A DNA stretch of 64,000 bases from Manduca sexta (GCF_014839805.1 NC_051135.1:9117291-9181290); one strand, 5' to 3'. Counted from the first letter of the stretch, positions 52,869-64,000 are shown. The notes: a model not told the origin generated them from the letters alone. Numbers and translations: made by a program.

Positions 52869-53417
52869 CGAGCTTTTGCTCGCAGCTTCATTATGTTCAC
52901 TGATCGTAATACTTAGAAAATTATCTAAAATATTAATAACATATGTGTTATGACGGCAAAGCTTAACTAAAGTTATCTATTATAATGAGGGAAAGTTCAC
53001 AAAGAGAACTTCAAAGAACAGCGTCTGCGTCGTAATAAGCTATTAATTCGCTAACTTTTTAGCTGGTAACAGCGGGAATATTAGCTACCTCGTTTACCAT
53101 CTAATGATGTCGTTACTTTGTTTAAAATATTTTTTCTAGAATTTGTACATTGTACTTGATGACAGTAGTGTAGGAATATTTTCATAGAATAAAGTATTTG
53201 TAATTCGATAGCTAAAATTATGTCGGCCTGCTTTCTTGGGTCTCCAGCTTAAATAGCGGTTTGTTTTACCAGAGTCCACAGTATTCTTTTTATTTATGAA
53301 CTTTATATATACAAATGTTTGTAAGCATTATCTCCTAGTCAACCTTAAGATCGTACTAGAATAAAAAAGGTCGGCGCATTAAGATATTCTAGTAGACAAT
53401 TCACTATGTGTATATAA
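52869..53417. other. No supported feature
   Basis: AT-rich noncoding DNA apart from the repeat fragment at its start. Confidence 0.4.
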
Positions 53418-53592
53418 CAGTGGCGTAGCGTCAATGCGAACCGATTCCTACCGGCTTCCTTTTTTTACTTTTCTTTTTACTTTCCGGTTTATTTACTTTT
53501 AGCTTAGTATTTGTTTTCTGTTAAATTGACCGCCATATGTTAAGGCATTTTTTTTTCGAGTTACCTTTGGAAAATGTCACCTTCCGCCGCTA
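53418..53592 (+). mobile_element. hAT-like MITE E copy with 8-bp target duplication
   Basis: 175 bp, CAGTGGCGTAGCGTCAATGC ... CTACCGGCTTCC ... GGAAAATGTCACCTTCCGCCGCTA. Flanks GTATATAA (53410-53417) and CTATATAA (53593-53600) match at 7 of 8. Confidence 0.85.
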
Positions 53593-53600
53593 CTATATAA

Positions 53601-54022
53601 TACTGCACCATTATACATAGTCTAGCATCCGAGCAATCTATCATTAGGTATTATAAATCCAGATGAATCTTCGTTACAAATCTACATCTCAAGCATCGTT
53701 ACTTCGCAGTTTCGCCGGCTTCAAATAAAATACAAAATCTTCACTAAACTGACCTCAATAAATAAAGTAGCGGCCCAGCAGGAGTTAATACGAGTTATAA
53801 TCCATTTTATTGCGCTCTTTATCCCACAGGATAAACAAAATGACCATAATTTCAGTAGCGAAATATGTTCCCGATATAAAAAGCGGCTAACAGAGTCCGC
53901 TACCTGCGCTGTCTCGGCCACTAATGAAACGTCATTTATCATTCTGACTGCCAAATAAAAGCTTGGAATAAGTAGCTGTTGCAAGGAAGGAACGGGGGCG
54001 GTTTTAAGGTTTGTTAAGAAAG
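53601..54022. other. No supported feature
   Basis: A minus-strand open frame (53721-54077) shows no motif and runs into a MITE; not called. Confidence 0.4.
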
Positions 54023-54300
54023 CAATGGCTAAGGATCCATATAACTTGATTCTTGCCGGCTTCTCTTTATATATCATTTAGGTAGAATCTAATTATCATT
54101 GGAACGATTTGCAGACCACATTTAAGCAAATATGAAAAATCACGACATACTTTCTTCCAAGGAAAGGTGACATTTTCCGAAAGAGAACCCGACTCAATAT
54201 ATACGTACTAATGTGTAAAAATGCGGTCTGCAGATCATTCTGATGATAATTAGATTCTACAGAAATTCTTAAAAAAGGGAAGCCGGTAGAAATCGGGCTG
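54023..54300. mobile_element. Two MITE E copies in inverted orientation
   Basis: 54023-54145 is a plus-oriented copy lacking its right end (CAATGGCTAAGGATCC...TGCCGGCTTCTC...CGATTTGCAGACC). 54150-54300 is a minus-oriented copy starting AAAGGTGACATTTTCCGAAAGAGAACCCG and ending GGGAAGCCGGTAGAAATCGGGC. Transcripts could fold back on themselves. Confidence 0.78.
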
Positions 54301-54686
54301 CATTGACAACAATTAAATTAAAAATGTACAATAAAACATTTTTAAACCAACGATTTCTGATGGATTTTACCCTTTTATTTTGACAGTGTCGAAATTCGCA
54401 TTTAATTTAACAAATTATGTAGTAATTAACAAACTCGCGATCGCTTGTCCCTCACACCGCTGTCCAAGTTCACATCGTCTGCTATAACTTTAATTAGAAC
54501 TCTAGCAAAGAAAACAAACGGTCGGGGTGGACTTCTGGAAAACGGCTCGATTTCCTAGAAATATAGTTTGAGAAATGATTACGTGGAATAAGACGCCACG
54601 GATTTAATGTGTACAGGTAACGTCTTAATATTTTGTATATGCGGCTTTATTCCACATTAGTTAGAGATGTGGCCACTTAAATATAT
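54301..54686. other. No supported feature
   Basis: AT-rich noncoding DNA. Confidence 0.45.
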
Positions 54687-55050
54687 AATAATATCAGCCC
54701 TATGCTATACTGTCCTTCTGCTGGGCACAGGTCTCTACTTCTGAGATGGATGTGACGACTTCTTCGGATTTATATCAGTATATGTAATCTTATCTATAAC
54801 TTGGGGTCCTGCAAACGAAGCGTAATGAAGCAACTATACAGGCCAACGCACACCCTCACAATTCCTATAGGGAATTTCTTAGATATGCAGGTTTCCTCAC
54901 ATGTTTTTCCTTCACCGTTAAAGCAAACGATAAATTCACAAAGAATACACACATGATTTTAGAAAAGTCAGAGGTGTGTGCCCTTGGGATTTGAACCTGC
55001 GGACATTCGTCTTGGCAGTCCGTTCCATACCCAACTAGGTTATCGCCAAG
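54687..55050 (-). repeat. SINE A with an internal foreign segment
   Basis: Tail, first body part, then about 54760-54845 replaced by GGGGTCCTGCAAACGAAGCGTAATGAAGCAACTATACAGGCC, which also occurs at about 41168-41210. The normal body and head follow, to GGTTATCGCC. Confidence 0.75.
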
Positions 55051-56574
55051 CCACTATAAAAAAATAATAATAAATATGATGTGATAAAGTACTACTAGCT
55101 ACTACTAGCCAAAGAATGAGGTGTGATGTTTTGAAAAAACATATTTAATTGCCCAGTCCAAAACGAATTCAGAACTTCAAAGTACACGTTACGAAAAAAG
55201 TAATCAATGTCCCCAGTTTCCTCTTCGAGATTTTATTTACGGTTCTCATGATGTACAACTCAACTTTTCCCTTACACCATATTTTGTCCGGAGGGAAAAT
55301 TTCCTCACCCTCGTTATGGAGGGTTATTGGCAGTCGACAACCCGGCGGTCACGTGGCGTGCACGTGGCGCCGCTCGCGTGACCTACCCGAGAATCGAACC
55401 TTACAAATTAGACGGATAATTTATGTCTTGCAACTTTTCGAAAAGGTTGCTTCAATGCGTTCAATTGCCTAAACCGATGGAATATAGACCTATTCTTTCT
55501 GCTAATATAAAGAAGTAAATGAAGATGGATGGATATTTTTTTATTACTTCCGAAGGCGGGAAAGCCAACAACTCCCCTAATGGTAAGTTGTCACCGTCAT
55601 CAACGAACGTTGGTATTGCTATGATTGCCTGTTTAAGCTTCGGTTTAATCTGTTGGTTTTATGTGTAAAATAATAAATAATTTTAGAAGATCTACAATCA
55701 TCGACATAGATTTTATTAAAGAAGAATGACAATCATTTTTTATATTCCATTTTTATATAATAATATATATCGTAATTCGATGTCAAGCAGGCAGTACGTC
55801 AGTTTCGGTTTAAAAAGTTTTTATTAATATATTATGGCTGCAACATTGCCAAAGCCGCTGCCTAACGTAAAAAACTTTTTAAATCTGAAGATAGAGTTGA
55901 TTTCTACGATATACGAGACACAACTACGGCCTACATAAAGGCTATTCCGGAAAAATGCACGCTATAACTTTCATTCAGAAAAACTTCGATGCGGGCCCTT
56001 AAATCAAGTAATATAAATCACAGTAAATAAAAAAATCAGTACGTCAAACAAGTATCCAAACGTATCTAAGTTGAACATCCAAACTGCTGATCGATGTAAA
56101 CGAGATGTCACATAAATAAACATGAGCTAGAAAACCCCGACCGGGTATGACTTACGGCCGAGTAAGCAATCAAAAGTTTTTGTAACGCCTCCTAGATATT
56201 TATTATCGGTTCAGTTGTGAACAAGTATTTTTGCTGTTTTTTTGGAACTCCGAATATGTACTCGTGTTGCTCGCGGACTCGCTTGCCGGAATCTTTTTTT
56301 GGAAAATGATCAAAAAATATAACGTTTATAGCCTGACCAGGAAAATAAAAAACCTTATATGGGGCGACAGTTTTGCTTTTTAAAATTAACGACGACTTTA
56401 CAAGAAATTAATTTCATAATTTATCGCAATGTGGCAAGGTTTTATATTTTATACTTATGAATATTAAAAAAAATATATTATAATTTACTTAGTCATATTG
56501 TACCATTCTAACCGTGAATTTTTTTAAGACTTATGTAGTTAAGTTAAATAATAATAAATAATATAATATGAGCT
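55051..56574. other. No supported feature
   Basis: The open frame 55149-55472 has a GC-rich part (GTGGCGTGCACGTGGCGCCG) but no domain. A 14-bp inverted repeat (TTTAAAAAGTTTTT with its complement) lies near 55810 and 55875. Confidence 0.4.
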
Positions 56575-56725
56575 GACGTATTAGTATATACTGTTCCACT
56601 GCTGTACATGGGCCTCCTCTATTCACACACCCTCAAAATTCCTATAGAGAACTTCTCAGATATACAGATTTCCACACGATATTTTCACAACCATGAAAAT
56701 GCCACCATCCACCGTTAAAGTATTT
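56575..56725 (-). repeat. SINE A with large internal deletion
   Basis: TACTGTTCCACTGCTGTACATGGGCCTCCTCTA joins directly to TTCACACACCCTCAAAATTCC, omitting about 75 bp, and ends near CACCGTTAAAG. Confidence 0.75.
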
Positions 56726-57188
56726 ATAAGTTGTAAATTCGAAACATTTATTTGTGACCTTTTAAAAGTCAAGGGGGACATTACAAAGACACTATAGCCA
56801 GAATTCAATAATATAAATTCATCATCTCCCACAGATATGTTTAGGTATTTTGTCACACCATACATTTTAACCTATCACTCACATGTAACATTGGATAGTA
56901 ATTTGCTTAACAGGCGCATGATTTTGAACATGCTCTGCCTAGATAGTCACAGGCATCTCTTATAATGCTTCATAGTTCAGTGCGTCAGCCGTTGAGCCTC
57001 GTATTGAACACTATTGACCTATCTAGATATTTTCAGATGAGATAGTTTTGGCTTTTGACAAATTAAGAAGTTATGCATACGATTCTTCTGTTATTGTAGG
57101 TATGAATCCAGATAATCCATATGATCCAGAAAATCGTACACGATATTATTCGGCCTGGACTCACACTCAAATCCTAAAACACTATACG
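56726..57188. other. No supported feature
   Basis: AT-rich noncoding DNA. Confidence 0.4.
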
Positions 57189-57292
57189 CTAACAAGGTTT
57201 TGGATGGTGTTTCTATTGTTTACGGGCGGTCGTATCGCTTACCATCAGGCGAATGCAAGCTCGTTTCGTCATTCAAAGCAATAAAGAAAACT
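57189..57292 (+). repeat. SINE B 3' part
   Basis: TAACAAGGTTTTGGATGGTGTTTCTATTGTTTACGGGCGG..CGTATCGCTTACCATCAGGCGAATG...CATTCAAAGCAATAAAGAAAA. Confidence 0.78.
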
Positions 57293-57639
57293 TAGTATAA
57301 AAAAAACGTTGTATGGAAATATTACATACTCGGACGATTTAAACAAGGAATAGATACATTAACTTGAATAAATCAAGTGAAGTTCTACACAATAGGAAAC
57401 ATGTTGACAGCGCTGAAAAACTAGCCTGGAGATACGTCTACGCTGTTACTACATATTTTTTGTAATTCGGTCTTACTGGATGAGTTTATCGTTCTTGTGC
57501 TGGATAAACTGTCTTATTTATACTATTAGATTGATTTTACAATTGAAATAAAACAAATTTCCCTGATTTTTTCGCGTTTATTTTTATATTATTATCTTGT
57601 CCCGAAGTTTCGACGGTTATCTGCGACTAGAAAAGCTCA

Positions 57640-58020
57640 TAAATCCCTGCCAAAAACACCGATTCCTAACTAGAATGATTCGCAAGGCTATTGAAATTTT
57701 AAAAAAGCACCCGAATTTCAATACAGAAGATGGTTGAAAGCTTGCACAAGCCTGGGATCAAGTTCTACATTTCATTAAATTGGAACCCAAAAGACTGGCT
57801 ACTAGACTTCAAAACACTGTGAGCAAATTCTGCGTAGATCGAACCCTCAATACCTAAAACGATTAAATACGAGCATTGTTACTCGTATTGTTACTTTGAC
57901 TTTTCGGATGAACAACACCTCAGTCCGCCCCGTGACCATTAAGGCTGCAAACTCTTCGAAACGTCGGGAAAAAATTATAATATAAAAAACCGCCATAAAA
58001 TCCGAAAATAGAGTTTTATT
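57640..58020 (+). repeat. Penelope-like element 3' part
   Basis: Second long copy, colinear with 47690-48080: GAATGATTCGCAAGGCTATTGAAATT, TTCAATACAGAAGATGG, GCTTGCACAAGCCTGGGATC, CCTCAGTCCGCCCCGTGACC, CGAAACGTCGGG, then AAAACCGCCATAAAATCCG. Better preserved than the first copy but still with stops. Confidence 0.62.
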
Positions 58021-58084
58021 TCAATATGTAACATTTGAGTAAACATAAGAAATCATTATAATTTTGGAATTATTTTAATTATTA

Positions 58085-58315
58085 AAAAGTAGGAGTAGCG
58101 TTGAGGTGTCGGATTCGAATCCCGGGCCGTAGACTGTGTTATTGTAACCGTGATAAACACCAAAAAATAGTTTATTTTTTTATATCTAATGTTCGCGTAA
58201 GCAGTGTCGGATTTGAATGCGACTCGTGGACTGTGTTATTGCGTAAAAAAAAAAATAAAAAAAAACGTGACAAACTCTAAAAAATAGTTTTTTTTTTTAA
58301 TATCTAATATACGCG
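58085..58315 (+). repeat. Two tandem Penelope-like tail units (about 110-bp period)
   Basis: GTGTCGGATTCGAATCCCGGGCCGTAGACTGTGTTATTG...CCGTGATAAACACCAAAAAATAGTTTA recurs as GTGTCGGATTTGAATGCGACTCGTGGACTGTGTTATTG...CGTGACAAACTCTAAAAAATAG, each followed by TATCTAAT. The ends resemble the Penelope-like tail. Confidence 0.65.
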
Positions 58316-58967
58316 TCAGTATACAATCCTATCACCACGTCTTTATAATTATCCAAAGAGTATGTGTTTCAGCAAAAACCTTACTATTTCGTTACTAAAA
58401 GAACCCATAAATTATTTTATTTCACAACCCTATTATGCCCCTTTTAGAACAATGAGATAACAATTTACTTAAAGAATTAATCCATTCCTTTATTTACCAG
58501 GTCGCACCCCTATAAAGCCTAGGGTTTAATTTAAACCGATCCGAAGTCTAGACATAAGGTTAATAGCATTGCGGTCTAGGCCTTTTATTGTTAGATCTAC
58601 GTTTACATTGACATTGTTAGTTAGCATTTAATTATAGGTATTATCTGAATTTATCTTGAATGTGAATGATACGATCAAATCAAATTGATTTTGGGTGAGG
58701 ATTGTAATTTTAGGATTGGATATTGGATGGCGGTTTAGCCCATGTGTACACTTTAAAGTGTATTGAATAAAATTTCAACCAGGAGGGATTCATTCAATAT
58801 TATAGCTTAGTTTTTGATCGCGACTCAGCTTGGAAAGTTTTCGAAATTTAAACTTAACCATCATCTTTCCCGGGATAATCTAGGATTGAGTTCAATGAAT
58901 TATAATTACTGATTATTTCAGTAATCTGTTTAGTGTATCTTTATAAATAAATTAATAAATTTAACTA
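58316..58967. other. No supported feature
   Basis: AT-rich noncoding DNA. Confidence 0.45.
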
Positions 58968-59235
58968 AGTGTTTTTCACGGCATCGCCTGTGTGATAAAT
59001 CTTTTCCGTTGCAAAAGTCCCTGAACACTAGCAATTTATAACCTAGTGGGTACCACACCACAGTCATCTACTTAGGAATTTGATAAAAAAAAAAAACATT
59101 ATTTTTCATGAGCGCAAATTACCTAGATCAAAAGTAGCCTATGTGTTAATCCGAGACATGATCTATCTGTAGGCAAAATTTTATTAAAATCCATGTTTTT
59201 ACATTTACTTCTAACAAACATGCAAACGACGATAA
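58968..59235. repeat. CTAG-end dispersed repeat (possible Helitron)
   Basis: GTGTTTTTCACGGCATCGCCTG...AAGTAGCCTATGTGTTAATCCGAGACATGATCTATC...AAATTTTATTAAAATCC: typical series of a common lepidopteran repeat. Confidence 0.5.
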
Positions 59236-59939
59236 ATTTTCGCAAACTTTCACATATAATAAGAAGTAAGATATGACAAAAGTAATTTCTTTTGAACTGT
59301 TTGTTCCGACAACGTTATTTGGAAATAACTAGCCCCAAAATAGGCTAAATAAGTAAAAGTGGAAAAACAGATGTGCAAAACATTTCTTAAAAGCACCAAA
59401 ACCACATCATGCATTACCCAAAACCGTTTCGTATCTCACCTCAACAACGCTTTTACAAATAGCCATGCAATATAATCGCCACCAACGGAAAAACTATTGT
59501 ACACACCTGGCATGTAACATACGTCGTCTTTTAATCCAAATTCAATTTTACACCTTTCAACATAAGACTTATTATGACTGCAGACATAACGTAGTTTCTT
59601 CGCTCAACTATATTCCAGTTCGGGTGATTGAAAATACGTTTTAAGATGAGGTAGTAAGGTCGAAGGTGTCGGTATAGTTATGTTGGTGATATATAATTTC
59701 GTTAGATACGAAGTGTCACGTACACAGAGCTGCGATCGTGTCGCGGCATAACAGAAGCTTGTAAGTTGTGTGCGATATTCGATAGATATTTGCCAGAACA
59801 TAATGTGGCTGGATTTAGTTGTATGTACTAAGTGCGTTTCTAATTTTCAATTTAATCGCGGAGTAAATATTTTTAACGAATTTATTTAAATCAGTCCACT
59901 ATGTCATTGACAATATGACCTACAAATCGATACATGTTA
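59236..59939. other. No supported feature
   Basis: Noncoding; the open frame 59604-59801 has no motif. Confidence 0.4.
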
Positions 59940-60165
59940 TAAAACTAAGTCCCCTTTTCTATCTGTCTGTATGCTATCGATTTTCTCAAAATCTACTGAA
60001 CGGATTTTTATGAAATTTGGTATGGAGATTGTTTAAGGCCATGGGAAGGTTATAGGTTATCTTTATAACCTGTGAAAATAAATAGCGGGACTTTTATTCC
60101 GGAAAACTCCTTCACGCGGGCTTATCCGCGATCAAAAGTTCTAACTAAAAAGTATTGTATAACTA
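59940..60165. repeat. Dispersed repeat with cultivated CTGTCTGTATG / GAACGGATTTTTATGAAATTTGG motif
   Basis: CTATCTGTCTGTATGC, AATCTACTGAACGGATTTTTATGAAATTTGGTATGGAGAT, GGAAGGTTATAGGTTATC, CTCCTTCACGCGGGC. I know this series from abundant lepidopteran non-autonomous repeats; family uncertain. Confidence 0.55.
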
Positions 60166-60383
60166 AACTGTTTGGCGACTTAATGCGAATTGACTTGCCA
60201 ATGTCATGATACTGTGTCAATTCAAACGACATAAAATGCTGATGATAGAATTTGTTCGTGCTCGCCCGTACCACAACTGTCTTGCATTACTGTCGTCTTT
60301 TATGTTTGCATAACTGTCGTATCTACCAAAATGGACTCCAAACCCAACCCTTTCAATTAAAACGTATTAATAACATTCATTAA

Positions 60384-60700
60384 GTGGCGATAGTCCAGTT
60401 GGGAGTAAAGCGGACTGCTGAGACCAACGTCTGTAGGTTGAAAATTCTAGGGCACTTCTTTCTGACTTTGATTTTTCTAAAGTTATGTAAGTATTGTGAA
60501 TCATCGCTTAGTTTAACGGTAAAGGAAAATATTGTGAGGGAACCTGCACACCTGATAAGTTTTGTGTAAGAATTTTAAGGGATATGTGGAGTTCGCCAAT
60601 GCGCACTAGTTCAGCGAGGTGGACTAAGTTCTAATTCCTTTCAGTAGTAAAGGAGACTTGTGTCCAACAGTGCTAGAGCATATAATGCAAGATTGATATT
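60384..60700 (+). repeat. SINE A, diverged full-length copy
   Basis: AGTGGCGATAGTCCAGTTGGGAGTAAAGCGGACTGCTGAGACC through AACCTGCACACCTGATAAG to TAATGCAAGATTGATATT. Many substitutions, so an old copy. Confidence 0.78.
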
Positions 60701-61424
60701 AAGATTCATCATATTTATCAGTTACATAATGATAACTGCGGACTTTTTATTATATTGTAATACTAGTTTTGGCTGCGGCTCCTCCCACTTTAAATAGTTT
60801 TTCGAGGATACAATTTTTATATCACACAGGAGTAATGAAATTAGTGAAAAAACACACAATCTGTCTAGTGATTGCTAAGATTGCTTATAGCATGATTGTA
60901 GGAGTAATGTAGCATCCTATTAGTAAAAAAAAATCAAAAATGGTTTAGTAATTCCTGAGATTAGCGCGTTCAAACAAACTCTTTAGTAGATAGTAGTATG
61001 GATACGGTTTAGACCTTACTCTAACCTACCACGTTAGTTGACATCACTGCAAAATTCATGCAATATTGAATAACAAAGAACATTTAACAAAGGCATTAAC
61101 GAAACCAATTTCCCCTTTATCATATTCACACAACGCGTTTAATAAAAATGGATTGAATCGAGTTTGTACGTGAAATTTGATTTAGCGCAGGGTAGCGGCG
61201 CCATATCGAGCACGATTACTCTCACCTTCGCTTTTTCTTACAAATTCCAAATTTCACTTCGATTTTATTGGAAAAGTTAAGAATTGACGAGGCATACAGT
61301 CGGCGAGTGCGGCGATTTGAGACAAATGAAGGGTATTAGATACTATTACTTATGTTGCTTATTTGTTTTGTAATTGTTTTTTTAGTTTACATACACAGAT
61401 TACGCACGTTTGTAATTCCCGAAG
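60701..61424. other. Noncoding; GC-richer patch at 61190-61315
   Basis: The patch (AGCGCAGGGTAGCGGCGCCATATCGAGC) is unique within the window and unassigned. Confidence 0.4.
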
Positions 61425-61570
61425 AGTTAGAGTCCCAACTGATGCACCCACTTTTCGCTGTGTTTATTCCGTCCCATGATGTGATAGGGGGCGAGCCTAT
61501 CGCCATATCGGACACAAAGTCCAGATTCTGAGTTGATGCCGAGTACAAAACCCTAATATCACTTTTCCCG
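61425..61570 (-). repeat. SINE D copy
   Basis: CCAACTGATGCACCCACTTTTCGCTGTG..TATTCCGTCCCATGATGTGATAGGGGGCGAGCCTATCGCCATATCGG...AAAGTCCAGATTCTGAGTTGATGCCGAG. Head missing. Confidence 0.75.
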
Positions 61571-62954
61571 ACCTGTTCAAGGAGCCGAAAATTTTTTAGT
61601 TTCATAAAAAACACATATAATTTCCGCCAAGTTTTCTGTTCAAAAGTGAGTCCACCAGAGCTAAACTGCCTTTTTACTGAATAATCGCTTACCTAGTCAG
61701 CCCTGTTTATGAATGAGCAGCTCCACTGCGTATTGAGATTCAGGTGAAAGGCCATTACTCGTACTGCTTGCCACTGGCTATGTGTAGAAATGAGTCTTGT
61801 AAGCAGTACAAACATTGCATATAATATACAACAGCTTTGCTTGATAACAGTGATAAAGTCGGAGGGCCCTATTCCATCTATGGGGGCAAATCCGTCTTTA
61901 CAGTTTTGTTAGTTGTGTAGATGCGTCGAAAAATTCTTTTTTTAAAACATGAAAGTTGTCTCTGATTACAACGCATGTAATGGCAGAGACGGATTTAGCC
62001 CCGTGGACGGAATTGGCCCCATGAACTTAGACAAGACGATAGCACTTCGGCTATTGCATATAAGAGACTTAAATAGACTGTTCGCCGAAGTTAATGGCAG
62101 TGTGTATGACGAACTTTAAAACAGAGCTCAAATTCCCGTCGCCTGTCGCGTTTCTTTTATTGACTCCCAAAGTTTATTAGTGAAATTTCACCTGAAGCGA
62201 GTAATATACCTGATTTATTTTATAAGTGGAAAGCGTTTTAAGTACTATGTGATATTATTTAAAGACATTTGTTTTTCTTTAAATATTACAGAAAATCACT
62301 TGCAGAAATATAATAATTGAAATAAACAAAATATTTAAAGCGATTAGGTTAGCTGTATGAAGGTATTTTAAGGTGTTTAAGGTTCAATAGTGACGGTGTA
62401 TCCCATTGGGAATCTAATTTTGATTGTAAATTTAATATAGCATATGGCTACGTCTGCATTCTCTTAACTGCAACTTTTACACAAATCATTTTGTGGCACT
62501 GAAATGCCCTCCACAATGTTAGCCAGATGATATCTCCTATAATGCACCATAAAAACCGGTAACTATGCTTCTTAAGCGATACCACAAAACAATTGCTCGC
62601 TGCTTGGTGGGAAAAATAAAAAATACTGTAGTATACTCAGATGAAAAACAAAAACAAACACATATCATCTGTCTTTGAAGGTGAAGGTAGACGTGCACTG
62701 CCCATCCACTTTTATCTATGTATTTCGTTCCATGACGAGGTGGCCTTTGCATTTGTGAATGTTTTTGGACAAATCGCCGTTGCTTATAACATGCGCCGCA
62801 TAAAACCGTTATTGTTTTAGGTCAGACGGTTTAACTTGGGCCGTGTAACTTTTTGGAATTTGAATAATCTATCGAAATACGCGCTGAGGTCGGTTTGTAT
62901 TTAATAACGCGGTTACAGGACTCCGCGACACTCAAGTCACCTACGCGAATCTTA
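61571..62954. other. Noncoding; faint SINE B and D traces at 62525-62750
   Basis: GCTGCTTGGTGGGAAAAAT near 62600 and CGTTCCATGACGAGGTGG near 62727 may be highly decayed SINE pieces. No gene supported. Confidence 0.35.
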
Positions 62955-63092
62955 CCTTATATATTTTTTAAAGGGGCACGGGAAAGTGGTTCCATTGCAT
63001 CTGATTGTAAGTGGAGGGGGGTGCAATAGAATGTTGACAGACGAGAGATGATTACTAAAGTCGATACAATTATGCCGGCCTGGTGGAATTCT
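62955..63092 (-). repeat. SINE C 3' half
   Basis: AAGGGGCACGGGAAAGTGGTTCCATTGCATCTGATTGTAAGTGGAG...CAATAGAATGTTGACAG...CAATTATGCCGGCCTGGTGGAA. Confidence 0.7.
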
Positions 63093-63482
63093 TTATAAAT
63101 CTTCCCGACTCCAAGCCATGATATAAGTAATGGGTATTGGGAACTATAAAATAATTTCAAATACGAAGTTTGATTTTGCATTTTAATAACTCCAGCATGC
63201 TTCTTAAATGATTGATTGATGTACTTCCTCAGGTGTATTGGTGAGGTCCTTATGACCCGTGAGGTCTAAAAACCAGACCCTCCCACACTTACAACTTAAA
63301 CCGCCTTCTTGCAATTCAACTTCAGAGTTTAGATATTTCTTCTGTAAACAGTTCTTGTTTGCGACTGAATAATTTTCCCATAATTTTTAGTATGATATTT
63401 GTATGTGCATTTATTAGCATCGTTTGCTTATTTTTTGGGAAAAAGGGAGAGTAAGGTTCGATAGTATTTTAATAATAATTAA
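63093..63482. other. No supported feature
   Basis: AT-rich noncoding DNA. Confidence 0.4.
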
Positions 63483-63600
63483 AATAAAACTATATTACGG
63501 ATTATATTGCGGTTTTTTATATTTTAATTTTATTCCGACGTTTCGACGACTTTGTAGCCTTCTTGGTCACGGGGGTGCCTGAGGTTGTTGATCGTCCCAA
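63483..63600 (-). repeat. Penelope-like element 3' fragment
   Basis: AAACTATATTACGGATTATATTGCGGTTTTTTATATT...CCGACGTTTCGACGACTTTGTAGCCTTCTTGGTCACGGGGGTGCCTGAGG, minus orientation of the same tail. Confidence 0.65.
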
Positions 63601-64000
63601 AAGTCTAATGGTCTTATTCATAATAAAACTATCAGAATTATCGGAAGTTTATCTGGGCGTTATCGGAGGCATGTAAAAAATTGGTATTCATAATGGTTAA
63701 ATTGCGCTAAAAGTCTCCGATAAAGATGCTTTGATTTATCGAGCCTAACCCCCGTCTTTACACCTATGTTAAGCGTTCGATAGCAAAAAAATGGCTGACG
63801 TCGGTCGGCTGTTTCATGTTTGACGCTTGTTGTCAAAGTCAGCCTGTACTTAGAAGTAAACAACATTTCGATCATTTTCGTTTCAAGAAATAATTTTACT
63901 TAGTAACGTATTAAAAATGCAATCTAGGCTGCTTTAGGTAGAAAAATGTGTCGTCAGAAATTAGATCCATTTTCTCTGGATAATGATGAATTCCGTAAAC
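63601..64000. other. No supported feature
   Basis: Noncoding to the window end. Confidence 0.4.

Noticed and set aside
53721..54077. 118-codon minus-strand open frame
   Set aside because: Starts inside MITE E sequence and has no motif.
55149..55472. 107-codon open frame with a GC-rich middle
   Set aside because: No recognisable domain and no support from neighbours.
1..64000. CRISPR arrays, bacterial operons, riboswitches or phage genes
   Set aside because: No regularly spaced repeats or bacterial gene organisation; all evidence points to an insect nuclear genome.

Overview
The window looks like repeat-rich, AT-rich noncoding DNA of a lepidopteran (moth or butterfly) nuclear genome. The evidence is a Bm1-type SINE family, other tRNA-headed SINEs typical of Lepidoptera, an errantivirus with a baculovirus-F-like envelope gene, a mag-like Gypsy element with very short LTRs, an R1-clade LINE tail, RTE and Penelope-like tails, and hAT-like MITEs. 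No operon-like or bacterial organisation is present, and no complete host protein gene was recognised.

Positions 1 to about 12,540 form a three-layer nest. The base is an errantivirus-like provirus on the minus strand. Reading right to left it has a 5' LTR (about 12539-12045), a tRNA-Ser primer-binding site (12044-12027), a leader with a splice donor, gag (11664-10414), pol joined by a -1 frameshift site (10456-6776), and env (from 6834, running off the left edge of the window). Gag and pol are open throughout. Env carries one frameshift and two later insertions. One is a 5'-truncated R1-clade LINE (4871-5581, minus strand, 14-bp target duplication). The other is a complete but badly decayed Gypsy element (43-4571, plus strand, 124/127-bp LTRs, target duplication GCATG), which sits in the env membrane-anchor region.

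From 12.5 to 64 kb the DNA is intergenic or intronic in character and filled with short dispersed repeats. These are SINE A (tRNA head, trinucleotide tail), SINE B (Bm1-like), SINE C, SINE D, a roughly 150-175 bp hAT-like MITE with 8-bp target duplications, one 396-bp MITE with about 38-bp inverted repeats, RTE and Penelope-like 3' ends, and CTAG-end (possibly Helitron) fragments. A decayed TIR-flanked element at 13.2-14.6 kb carries remnants of a multicopy arthropod ORF. The only sequence that resembles a host exon is one C2H2 zinc-finger segment near 35.8-36.0 kb (minus strand). A few GC-rich islands (27.2, 32.5 and 49.5 kb), two sets of perfect hairpins and several short tandem duplications remain unexplained.

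Family names rest on recognised motifs and remembered consensus features, not on database searches.
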